Positions 1 to 5,828 of a stretch of 7,938 bases of DNA are shown piece by piece; positions within the stretch are counted from its first letter, which is position 1; every line of letters begins with the position of its first letter. This DNA comes from Hyphomicrobiales bacterium. Its GTDB lineage: Bacteria; Pseudomonadota; Alphaproteobacteria; Rhizobiales; Aestuariivirgaceae. A model generated the notes under the pieces. The model was not told the DNA's origin. It worked only from the letters and a program-made list of their open reading frames with translations, and searched no databases. The stretch spans positions 1-7,938 of the forward strand of contig JAMOMM010000408.1 in assembly GCA_027067085.1 (NCBI GenBank). Direction: 5' to 3'. The position numbers and the translations under genes were made by a program.

Positions 1-3
1 GGA

Positions 4-426
4 TTATTTTTTGACCAAGCCTGCTTTTTTAGCCAGATCGCCCATGAAGTCCAATAATGCGGTGATGTCGTCGGTCTCCAGTTCAAATTCTGGCATGATG
101 GAATGGCCGACGACGATACCTTCAGCCAAGGCTTCTTCTAAGTCTTGCAATGGCCATTTGGAAGCGAAGGTGCGAAAGGGTGGGGCGAGATAGACGGTGC
201 TTTTGCCAGTCTTTTCAATATTGTGGCAACGGCTACACAGTTTTGTTGCCAGTTTTTTCCCCTTGGCGATGCTGGTAGCGGTGGGTGTTGTGTTTTGTGA
301 TTCTGTTGTCGTGTTGGCTGCATTTGGGGCAGTGGTTGGGGTTTGAGCAAAGCTTGTATTTGCAATTATGCCTGTAAAGCCAATGGCAACGGCCAGTGGG
401 ACGAGTGTTTTTCTATATGATTTCAT
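4..426 (-). CDS. Secreted class I monohaem cytochrome c
   Basis: A predicted 140-residue periplasmic electron carrier. Residues 1-27 form a Sec signal peptide (basic MKSYRK start, hydrophobic core, S-F-A before a likely cleavage at 27/28). A Thr/Pro/Ala/Asn-rich linker spans about 28-52. The haem-binding motif C64-S-R-C67-H68 follows, and M111 in a SIMPEF context is the likely sixth haem ligand, the usual class I layout with haem near the N-terminus of the domain. The frame stays open to an ATG at 540, but I chose 426 because the signal peptide begins there and the extra 38 residues look like translated intergenic DNA. No strong ribosome site is visible. It diverges from sdaA, and an FNR/FixK-like dyad lies just upstream. 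The redox partner cannot be told from the sequence. Family confidence is high; physiological role is unknown. Confidence 0.9.
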   Translation of the reverse strand: MKSYRKTLVPLAVAIGFTGIIANTSFAQTPTTAPNAANTTTESQNTTPTATSIAKGKKLATKLCSRCHNIEKTGKSTVYLAPPFRTFASKWPLQDLEEALAEGIVVGHSIMPEFELETDDITALLDFMGDLAKKAGLVKK

Positions 427-460
427 GTTTGAATCTTTAGGCTGCTGGCTCGTTTGCTCC

Positions 461-474
461 TTGATTTGAATCAA
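461..474 (-). promoter_or_regulatory. FNR/FixK-type binding site (perfect dyad)
   Basis: The sequence TTGATTTGAATCAA matches the FNR/FixK/Anr consensus TTGAT-N4-ATCAA at all ten defined positions. Its centre lies 41.5 bases upstream of the cytochrome c start codon on the minus strand and about 151 bases from the sdaA start on the plus strand. In known FNR-family promoters a site centred at -41.5 from the transcription start is the standard activating position. This suggests oxygen- or redox-responsive control of the cytochrome gene. The match is seen directly; the control is inferred. Confidence 0.6.
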
Positions 475-618
475 TATTGTTCTGATTGAATAGGGTTGCC
501 ATAAAGGCTTTGTCTTGATTGGCGCGAAGAGAACATGCAAGGTCGGTTCTTGGGTTTATTGTGATTATGATTCAGCTTAAATTTGGGTTGAATGTTGTTG
601 GTTTTCAGTCAGGTTTTT

Positions 619-2031
619 ATGTTTCTCAGTGTTTTTGATATTTTTAAAATTGGTATTGGGCCATCATCGTCTCATACAATGGGGCCAATGACGGCGGCAG
701 GGCGGTTTTTAGAAGATTTAAAGTCTAGTGAAAACCGCATTCCAGGCGGTGGGGAGGCTGTAGCGCTTAAATGTATTTTGCACGGGTCTTTGGCGTTTAC
801 AGGCAAAGGCCATGCAACGGACCGTGCGGTCATTTTGGGGTTGTCGGGGCTATTGCCTGCAACGCTTGATCTGGATGTGGCCGATGAAATTGAGTCTGAT
901 GTGCGGGCAAATGGTTTTGTTAAGCCGCACGGGTTTGAGCCACTGAAGTTTGAACCTGAGACGGATCTTATTTTTGACTATGGTCCACCACTTGAAGGTC
1001 ATACCAATGGCATGGTTTTGCAAGGGTTTGATAAAGCTGGCAATATGTCCAATGAGCGGACATATTATTCGGTTGGCGGGGGTTTTGTCTTAACCTCAAA
1101 AGAACTTGAAGATGAGCATTTGGCTCCTGATGTGCGCGAAAAAGCGATGAAAAAGGAAGGTTGCCCGTTTCCTTTTGCAACGGCGCAGCACATGCTTGAA
1201 ATGGCAATAAAGTCAGGTAACTCGATTGCCGATTTAAAACGGACCAATGAAGAACATGAAATGCCGCGCCATGTGCTTAATGAGAAGCTTGATGGTATCT
1301 GGCAGGCGATGCAAAGCTGCATAAACAGAGGCTTGTCTCGTGATGGTATTTTGCCCGGCGGTTTAAATGTTAAGCGCCGTGCCAAGGCTATTCACGATGC
1401 GCTGCAAGAGCAAAGTACGCGCAATTTGTCTCAACCGCACACCGTAAACGATTGGATTAGCGTTTATGCTATGGCGGTGAATGAGGAGAATGCGGCAGGT
1501 GGTAAAGTGGTTACATCACCGACCAATGGGGCAGCAGGGGTCGTGCCTGCGGTGATGCGGTATTACCGCGATCATTGCGTGGGATCGAGCGATGAAAAAT
1601 TACGAGACTTTATGTTGGCGGCGGCGGCTGTTGGTGGCTTGATAAAACACAATGCCTCAATTTCGGGGGCTGAAGTGGGGTGCCAAGGTGAGGTTGGTTC
1701 AGCCTCGGCAATGGCAGCTGCAGGGTTTTGCGCCGTCATGGGTGGTTCGCCAGCGCAAGTGGAAAATGCTGCTGAAATCGCGCTTGAACATCATTTAGGT
1801 ATGAGTTGCGACCCTGTTGGTGGATTGGTGCAGGTGCCGTGTATTGAACGCAATGCGCTGGGGGCTATCAAGGCGGTTTCAGCGGCCTCGTTGGCGCTAC
1901 ATGGTGATGGCACTCACTATATGCCATTGGATAATTGCATCGAAACCATGCGTCAAACGGGTATTGATATGAACGAAAAATACAAAGAAACCAGCACGGG
2001 TGGCTTGGCGGTTAATTTGCCTGAATGCTAA
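619..2031 (+). CDS. sdaA: L-serine ammonia-lyase (iron-sulfur L-serine dehydratase), single chain
   Basis: Converts L-serine to pyruvate and ammonia in the cytoplasm using a [4Fe-4S] cluster. The chain is 470 residues from the chosen ATG, close to other single-chain family members that carry the beta (N-terminal) and alpha (C-terminal) domains together. The N-terminal FDIFKIGIGPSSSHT segment (about 6-20) is the family signature. The three cluster cysteines are C355 (EVGCQGEVGSA), C397 (MSCDPVGG) and C408 (VPCIERNA). Their spacings of 42 and 11 match those reported for the Legionella enzyme. The last residue is a cysteine (C470), as in Legionella, where the C-terminal Cys ligates the fourth iron as an inhibitory tail. 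An in-frame ATG at 592 would add nine residues; 619 was chosen because homologues begin at MFLSVFD and a weak TCAGG lies upstream. An AraC-type regulator gene follows 51 bp later. Confidence 0.95.
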   Translation: MFLSVFDIFKIGIGPSSSHTMGPMTAAGRFLEDLKSSENRIPGGGEAVALKCILHGSLAFTGKGHATDRAVILGLSGLLPATLDLDVADEIESDVRANGFVKPHGFEPLKFEPETDLIFDYGPPLEGHTNGMVLQGFDKAGNMSNERTYYSVGGGFVLTSKELEDEHLAPDVREKAMKKEGCPFPFATAQHMLEMAIKSGNSIADLKRTNEEHEMPRHVLNEKLDGIWQAMQSCINRGLSRDGILPGGLNVKRRAKAIHDALQEQSTRNLSQPHTVNDWISVYAMAVNEENAAGGKVVTSPTNGAAGVVPAVMRYYRDHCVGSSDEKLRDFMLAAAAVGGLIKHNASISGAEVGCQGEVGSASAMAAAGFCAVMGGSPAQVENAAEIALEHHLGMSCDPVGGLVQVPCIERNALGAIKAVSAASLALHGDGTHYMPLDNCIETMRQTGIDMNEKYKETSTGGLAVNLPEC

Positions 2032-2082
2032 ACTTACAATGTTTTTAGTGAAACAACTTAAATAAGCAGAAAGCAGTTTAAT

Positions 2083-2847
2083 TTGAAGGATCAGGCAAAA
2101 CTATTTATTTGGGAAGGTGGGGCGGTCTTTTGGGGTCGCCTTGCCGATACAGCGCTTCATAAACACCATGCTGTGCAGGTGTGTGTTGGGGTTGATGGGC
2201 CATTTAAGCTTATGCTTGATGGGCAATGGATGCAAACGCGCTATGCCGCGATACCTGCAAATTACCCCCATCAGCTTGATGGGCGACAGAATTTAATTGC
2301 CTTAGTATTGCTTGATACTGCTTCAAGCATTGGGATGGGTTTGGATGCGGTTTTAACGTGTGATGATTTAAGGCAATTGTCGCAAGGTTTGCATTTGCCC
2401 GATAGCATTGAAAATGCCCGCGATATGGCAATAGGATTTGCGCGGTTTGTCGATGGTCACTTTCAAACTGATAATTGTGATAGCCACAAAACTATTGCTG
2501 ATAACGGGCCTTTGGATGGGCGGATTGAAAAGGCTTTGGTGCAATTAGAGCGTATTGGAGATGAGCAAGTTTTGGCAAGTGACTTGGCAAAAACGGTCGG
2601 GCTTTCTCAAAGTAGGTTTTTGCATTTGTTCTCACAAAACGTTGGGTTGCCGTTTCGACGGTATGTTTTATGGCGACGTATCATCACTGCAATGGAAGAA
2701 GTTCGGGCTGGTGGCGACTTAACCAGCGCGGCGCATGCAGGTGGCTTTGCTGATTCAGCGCATTTTAGCCGCACATTTCGTGAAACTTTTGGCCTTTCAC
2801 CATCAAAATTGTTCAAAAATAGCCAGTTCATTCAAGTCATTACCTAA
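2083..2847 (+). CDS. AraC/XylS-family transcriptional regulator
   Basis: A 254-residue predicted DNA-binding regulator. The C-terminal half carries the two AraC-type helix-turn-helix units: the first at about 163-184 (LASDLAKTVGLSQSRFLHLF), the second at about 213-237. The latter has the family signature AGGFADSAHFSRTFRETFG, followed by LSPSKLF. The N-terminal half (about 1-130) looks like a small cupin-type sensing domain (conserved-looking H27-H29 and PANYPHQLDG), but the ligand cannot be read. The start is TTG at 2083: the frame is closed by TAA at 2059-2061 and the next in-frame ATG (residue 44) would cut into the sensing domain. No good ribosome site precedes it. With no terminator in the 51-bp gap after sdaA, co-transcription is likely. 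Control of serine catabolism is a guess from position only. Confidence 0.85.
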   Translation: MKDQAKLFIWEGGAVFWGRLADTALHKHHAVQVCVGVDGPFKLMLDGQWMQTRYAAIPANYPHQLDGRQNLIALVLLDTASSIGMGLDAVLTCDDLRQLSQGLHLPDSIENARDMAIGFARFVDGHFQTDNCDSHKTIADNGPLDGRIEKALVQLERIGDEQVLASDLAKTVGLSQSRFLHLFSQNVGLPFRRYVLWRRIITAMEEVRAGGDLTSAAHAGGFADSAHFSRTFRETFGLSPSKLFKNSQFIQVIT

Positions 2848-2859
2848 AAAGAGACCTAG

Positions 2860-2892
2860 AGTCGTTTTGATTTATATTGAACCAGAACGACT
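2860..2892. repeat. 33-base imperfect palindrome, possible dispersed repeat or operator
   Basis: Arms AGTCGTTTTGATTTA (2860-2874) and TGAACCAGAACGACT (2878-2892) flank a three-base centre. Read as RNA on the plus strand it gives 15 positions with 12 Watson-Crick pairs, two G-U pairs and one A-C mismatch. The minus strand would have two C-A mismatches instead, so the plus-strand RNA folds better. There is no T run after it, so it is a poor intrinsic terminator. It begins 13 bases after the AraC-type gene. It could be a dispersed palindromic element, a transcript-end stabiliser or a protein-binding site; no second copy was seen in the window. Confidence 0.5.
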
Positions 2893-2916
2893 TAATCTAA
2901 GGCATTGATAATCTTG

Positions 2917-2966
2917 CGTTTCATGCTGTGTTTGCTCAACAAACAAAATATGAAACGTTTTAGTTT
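2917..2966 (+). terminator. Long hairpin followed by a T-rich stretch: terminator or leader structure
   Basis: Arms CGTTTCATGCTGTGTTTG (2917-2934) and CAAACAAAATATGAAACG (2940-2957) flank a five-base loop. Of 18 positions, 15 are Watson-Crick, one is a G-U pair and two are mismatches. The run TTTTAGTTT follows directly (2958-2966), the layout of an intrinsic terminator, though the stem is AT-rich. It lies 70 bases after the stop of the AraC-type gene and ends 28 bases before the transglutaminase-like start. It may end the sdaA-araC transcript, end a short RNA made from this gap, or act as an attenuator in the leader of the next gene. Which of these applies depends on the unmapped transcription start. 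Confidence 0.45.
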
Positions 2967-2978
2967 AAGCTCAGCTTT

Positions 2979-2984
2979 AAGGAG
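2979..2984 (+). promoter_or_regulatory. Ribosome binding site of the transglutaminase-like gene
   Basis: AAGGAG lies nine bases before the ATG at 2994. It is the best Shine-Dalgarno match in the window and fixes the start of the downstream gene. It sits 22 bases after the second hairpin, leaving the site free of that structure. Confidence 0.8.
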
Positions 2985-2993
2985 ATTGAACGA

Positions 2994-3740
2994 ATGAACT
3001 TGCAAAAACTTTTGGAACCCACGGCATTATTGGATTTCAATCACCAAACGATAAAGGCCCTAGTTGATAATCATATGTGGGCGGCGATGCCAACTTTTGA
3101 GGCTATTGGGGCGGTGTATGATTATGTGCGAAACGACATTAAGTTTGGTTATAATCGGACCGATGCGATTTCTGCCAGTGAAGTGTTAAAAGACGGCTAT
3201 GGGCAGTGTAATACCAAAGCGATTTTGTTAATGGCTCTGTTTCGTGCCATTGGCGTGCCCACTCGTTTGCATGGGTTTACGATTACTAAAGATTTACAGC
3301 GCGGTGTGGTGCCTGAATTGGTCTATCCCATTGCACCAAAGAACATTGTGCATTCTTGGGTTGAGATATTTTTCAATGATAAGTGGATCAATTTGGAGGG
3401 CTTCATTTTAGATGATGCTTACTTAAGTCGTTTGCAAAATGCGTTTGGAGATAAAGCTAAATCTTATTGTGGGTATGGTGTGGGGACAGAAAATTTGTTG
3501 GAACCACAGGTGAAGTGGCTTGGTACAGATACCTATATTCAAAATACCGCGATCAATCAGGACTTTGGTGTTTTTGCAACACCTGATGATTTTTATAAAG
3601 ACCATGGACAAGACTTTTCGTGGTTGAAAGGCATGTTTTATAGCAAGATTTTACGCCACTGGATGAATGCGCGCGTTGAACGCATTCGTCACGGTGGGAA
3701 AATTACGCCGTTGCCAAAGTGCGAGACTGGGCGGTCTTAG
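2994..3740 (+). CDS. Transglutaminase-like (papain-fold) domain protein
   Basis: A 248-residue protein without signal peptide or membrane segment, so probably cytoplasmic. The transglutaminase-like core runs from about residue 35 to 140. C72 in DGYGQCNTKA, preceding a hydrophobic helix and GVPTRLHGF, is the expected nucleophile. H120 in IVHSWVEIFFNDKWINLEGF is the expected catalytic histidine. The third residue is less clear: where many relatives have Asp in a W-x-x-x-D-P stretch, this protein has Glu (E135), with D140 and D141 shortly after. Residues 150-248 form a C-terminal part that I do not recognise. Relatives act as proteases, peptide cross-linkers or amidases, so the substrate cannot be assigned. 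The start is fixed by a strong ribosome site. The upstream gap carries two palindromes, and the gene converges on the cytochrome c'-like gene 49 bp away. Confidence 0.8.
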   Translation: MNLQKLLEPTALLDFNHQTIKALVDNHMWAAMPTFEAIGAVYDYVRNDIKFGYNRTDAISASEVLKDGYGQCNTKAILLMALFRAIGVPTRLHGFTITKDLQRGVVPELVYPIAPKNIVHSWVEIFFNDKWINLEGFILDDAYLSRLQNAFGDKAKSYCGYGVGTENLLEPQVKWLGTDTYIQNTAINQDFGVFATPDDFYKDHGQDFSWLKGMFYSKILRHWMNARVERIRHGGKITPLPKCETGRS

Positions 3741-3789
3741 ATTGATTTTTGCATGGGTTATGCTTTCAATGTTGGCGCACTTTTTTTGC

Positions 3790-4269
3790 TTACTTCTGGG
3801 GCCCGCTTTCGATTTTAAGTTTATAACCTGCGTGGCAGCCCGTGCAATTAAGCATGAGTTGGCCAAGGCGTGCTGTCACTTCGTTCGTGGTTTTCGCCGT
3901 TTTTGCAACATCGGCTAGCTTGTCAAATTCGGTGTGGGTTTCGATACCTAGTGACTTAAACTCAAGGGGAAGTTTTGCCATTAACGGAGCAGGAACGCCG
4001 CCAAGGGTGGCTTTGCCTGATGCGGTTGCAAGCTTGGCAACAGCTTTTAGATCATCGTTGCTTAGAGCGACTGTGATCTCTTGCACTGTTTCAAGAAATC
4101 CGCGCATTTCTGTGAGTACAAAATCTTTCTCATCTGAACTAAGTAAAATAGCGGTGCGCCCATCTTTGGATTTTTCAACACTGCCGCTTAAAATGAACAT
4201 ATAAGTCATGGCGATGACGAGCGTTAAAAGAACGGCACTGATGGCCCAAGGTAGTTTGGCAGATTTCAC
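3790..4269 (-). CDS. Membrane-anchored cytochrome c'-like haem protein
   Basis: A 159-residue predicted haem protein on the periplasmic face. Residues 8-28 form one hydrophobic segment with no clear signal peptidase site after it, so it probably remains as an N-terminal anchor. The rest is mainly predicted helix, with a segment at 45-70 (DEKDFVLTEMRGFLETVQEI) resembling helix one of cytochromes c'. The haem motif C142-T-G-C145-H146 lies close to the C-terminus, followed by AGYKLK, the layout of class II four-helix cytochromes. Class II members bind gases such as NO or act in electron transfer; the role here is not shown. Start is GTG at 4269, supported by GGAG at 4277-4280. It diverges from rsmH but has no obvious link to cell division. 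Confidence 0.82.
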   Translation of the reverse strand: MKSAKLPWAISAVLLTLVIAMTYMFILSGSVEKSKDGRTAILLSSDEKDFVLTEMRGFLETVQEITVALSNDDLKAVAKLATASGKATLGGVPAPLMAKLPLEFKSLGIETHTEFDKLADVAKTAKTTNEVTARLGQLMLNCTGCHAGYKLKIESGPQK

Positions 4270-4276
4270 TTTGTTG

Positions 4277-4280
4277 CTCC
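4277..4280 (-). promoter_or_regulatory. Ribosome binding site deciding the GTG start
   Basis: GGAG on the minus strand lies seven bases before the GTG at 4269 and supports that non-ATG start for the cytochrome c'-like gene. The next in-frame ATG (residue 21) would fall inside the hydrophobic anchor. Confidence 0.7.
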
Positions 4281-4333
4281 AAATAAATTCAGTCGGTTAA
4301 ATATCTAAGGACTTGTAAACAAAATCCCCGTTT

Positions 4334-4338
4334 GAATC
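4334..4338. promoter_or_regulatory. GANTC methylation site upstream of rsmH
   Basis: GAATC fits GANTC, the target of the alphaproteobacterial cell-cycle methylase CcrM. It overlaps a possible -35-like TTGAAT (4332-4337) with TTAATA 18 bases downstream (4356-4361). In Caulobacter several division genes have promoters responsive to CcrM/GcrA; application here is inference. GANTC also occurs elsewhere in the window (for example 299-303 and 2859-2863), so it is weak evidence alone. Confidence 0.3.
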
Positions 4339-4378
4339 AACTTCGCAACCTTTTGTTAATAAAATTTGGTCCAAAGTC

Positions 4379-4394
4379 TTTAGTAATCATTAAC
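4379..4394 (+). promoter_or_regulatory. CtrA-like motif upstream of rsmH
   Basis: TTTA-N7-TTAAC matches the CtrA consensus TTAA-N7-TTAAC with one mismatch, 65 bases before the rsmH start. CtrA controls division genes in several Alphaproteobacteria. One-mismatch matches arise by chance in AT-rich intergenic DNA, so this is a candidate only. Confidence 0.3.
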
Positions 4395-4458
4395 CACGCT
4401 GATTTGGTGTGCTTTTGCACGCTGTTTTGGCGGAAAAACTGAGACTTTTGAATAGTTT

Positions 4459-5475
4459 ATGACTGCTTTTGACCAAAAAACTGATGATGTGCCGCACACA
4501 CCTGTGTTGCTTACCAAGGTGCTTGATGCATTGGCGCCGCGTGATGGGGCGGTTTATGTTGATGGCACTTTTGGAGCTGGTGGCTATACAAAAGCGATAT
4601 TAGAAGCTGCTGATTGCAAGGTGATTGCTATTGATCGTGACCCTAATGCGATTGCTGATGGGGCTGAGTTGGTTGCTCAATATGACGGACGATTGACGTT
4701 GCTTGCGGGACAATTCTCGGCCATGGATGAATTATTGGCTCAAGTTGGTGTGGATGGCGTTGATGGCGTAACGCTAGATATTGGCGTGTCGTCAATGCAG
4801 CTTGACCAGGCTGAGCGCGGATTTTCGTTTATGAGGGACGGGCCGCTTGATATGCGTATGAGCCAATCTGGTTTAAGCGCGGCTGAAGTGGTCAACACGT
4901 TTGCGGTCAATGACCTCAAGCGTATTTTTAAAATTTATGGCGAAGAGAAAAAGGCCCACGTTGTTGCGGGAGCCATTGGTCGAGCGCGCGAAATTGAACC
5001 GTTTACCACAACGGGCCAATTGGCAAGTTTAATTGAAAAAGTGATTTGGGTGAAGCCTGGACCGGGCAAAACCATTCATCCCGCAACACGCACGTTTCAG
5101 GCCTTGCGTATTTTTGTGAATGGCGAGCTTGATGAATTGGTGCGTGGGTTAAGTGCGGCTGAAAAGGTTTTGAAGACTGGTGGACGCTTGGCGGTGGTGT
5201 CGTTTCATTCGCTTGAAGACCGAATTTTAAAACGGTTTTTGAAAAGACGCGCAGGCGGTGAAGGCAACCCATCACGTCATGCACCTATTGCAACCAATAT
5301 CAAACCGCCAAGTTTTAAAGAGCTAAAGCGTGGCGGCCTGACCGCTGATGAAAATGAAATTAAACAAAATCCACGGGCGAGGTCGGCGCGGTTGCGCGGG
5401 GCTATACGGCTTGATGCTGAAATGTGGCCGTTGGATAAAAAGGAACTCGCGCAGGGCGAGATTGAAGGTATTTAA
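4459..5475 (+). CDS. rsmH: 16S rRNA (cytosine-1402-N4)-methyltransferase
   Basis: Transfers a methyl group from S-adenosylmethionine to N4 of C1402 in the decoding centre of 16S rRNA; formerly mraW. The 338-residue length is normal and conserved blocks appear in order: HTPVLL (13-18), the AdoMet-binding DGTFGAGGYT (35-44), DRDPNA (60-65), LDIGVSSMQLD (106-116), DGPLDMRM (127-134), HPATRTFQALRIFVN (207-221), SFHSLEDR (248-255) and NPRARSARLR (304-313). The start at 4459 places HTPVLL at the usual distance from the N-terminus, although the ribosome site is weak. It opens the dcw cluster here; no mraZ precedes it, only 189 bp and a divergent cytochrome gene. Its stop overlaps the ftsL start by one base (TAATG), which points to coupled translation. 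Confidence 0.97.
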   Translation: MTAFDQKTDDVPHTPVLLTKVLDALAPRDGAVYVDGTFGAGGYTKAILEAADCKVIAIDRDPNAIADGAELVAQYDGRLTLLAGQFSAMDELLAQVGVDGVDGVTLDIGVSSMQLDQAERGFSFMRDGPLDMRMSQSGLSAAEVVNTFAVNDLKRIFKIYGEEKKAHVVAGAIGRAREIEPFTTTGQLASLIEKVIWVKPGPGKTIHPATRTFQALRIFVNGELDELVRGLSAAEKVLKTGGRLAVVSFHSLEDRILKRFLKRRAGGEGNPSRHAPIATNIKPPSFKELKRGGLTADENEIKQNPRARSARLRGAIRLDAEMWPLDKKELAQGEIEGI

Positions 5476-5828
5476 TGCTTAAATTTGTAAATTCATTGTT
5501 GGTTCTTGGTTTGCTCGGTGCAGCGTTTGTTGTGTATTCGCTTGAATATTCGATCAAGCAGGACGAGCGCTTAATTGCAAAAGCTAAGAGCGATGCGCGA
5601 CAAACCCGTGAGACGATTAAGTTGCTCAATGCTGAATGGTCAATGCTCACGCGGCCTGATCGATTGCAACGCCTTGCCAAACAGCATTTGAACCTACAAC
5701 CTGTTCGCGCCGATCAGATGGTCAAACCTGAAGTGATTGCGACGGTTTTGCCTGAACGCCCTGCACCCGATCCAACCGCGATTAAAAATGATCCAATTGC
5801 GAAAATGCTGGAGGGTTTGAACAAATGA
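5475..5828 (+). CDS. ftsL: Cell division protein FtsL
   Basis: A 117-residue bitopic membrane protein that, with FtsB and FtsQ, links the divisome to the septal synthase FtsW-FtsI. The first few residues are cytoplasmic, about 4-23 form one membrane helix (SLLVLGLLGAAFVVYSLEYS), and 28-58 look like a coiled coil. This is followed by the TRPDRLQRLAKQHLNLQP segment (about 59-76) typical of alphaproteobacterial FtsL. A Pro-rich tail ends the protein. Sequence conservation in the family is low, so the call rests on size, topology and position between rsmH and ftsI. The ATG overlaps the rsmH stop by one base, and its stop overlaps the ftsI start by four (ATGA). Confidence 0.88.
   Translation: MLKFVNSLLVLGLLGAAFVVYSLEYSIKQDERLIAKAKSDARQTRETIKLLNAEWSMLTRPDRLQRLAKQHLNLQPVRADQMVKPEVIATVLPERPAPDPTAIKNDPIAKMLEGLNK

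Noticed and set aside
427..540. N-terminal extension of the cytochrome c frame to an ATG at 540
   Set aside because: The signal peptide starts at the ATG at 426, and the extension would place 38 non-conserved-looking residues before it and overlap the FNR/FixK-like site.
566..571. TATGAT as a -10 element for sdaA
   Set aside because: It resembles a -10 box but no acceptable -35 lies 16-18 bases upstream, so the promoter is not called.
592..618. Alternative upstream start for sdaA
   Set aside because: It adds nine residues not expected in the family, and the ribosome site before it is no better than that for 619.
3723..3748. Possible terminator at the end of the transglutaminase-like gene
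   Set aside because: The stem is about six pairs with two G-U pairs and overlaps the stop codon, with only a loosely placed T run; too weak to call. No hairpin with a T tract was found for the minus-strand gene in 3741-3789 either.
3667..3918. 83-residue plus-strand open frame over the convergent gap
   Set aside because: It overlaps the ends of two supported genes in other frames and shows no ribosome site or family signature.
3842..4204. 120-residue plus-strand open frame
   Set aside because: It lies wholly antisense to the cytochrome c'-like gene, which has a haem motif, anchor and ribosome site; the plus-strand translation shows no recognisable domain.
4331..4340. Second FNR/FixK-type box near the cytochrome c'-like gene
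   Set aside because: Only the ATCAA half is present (4336-4340); the opposite half reads CCCGT and does not match TTGAT.
4407..4422. Small hairpin in the rsmH leader (GTGTGC-TTTT-GCACGC)
   Set aside because: Six pairs with one G-U; such short stems are common by chance and no downstream signal supports a regulatory role.
4748..4770. Short tandem repeat encoding VDGVDGV in rsmH
   Set aside because: Two copies of a nine-base unit inside a conserved enzyme are minor sequence variation, not a repeat element.
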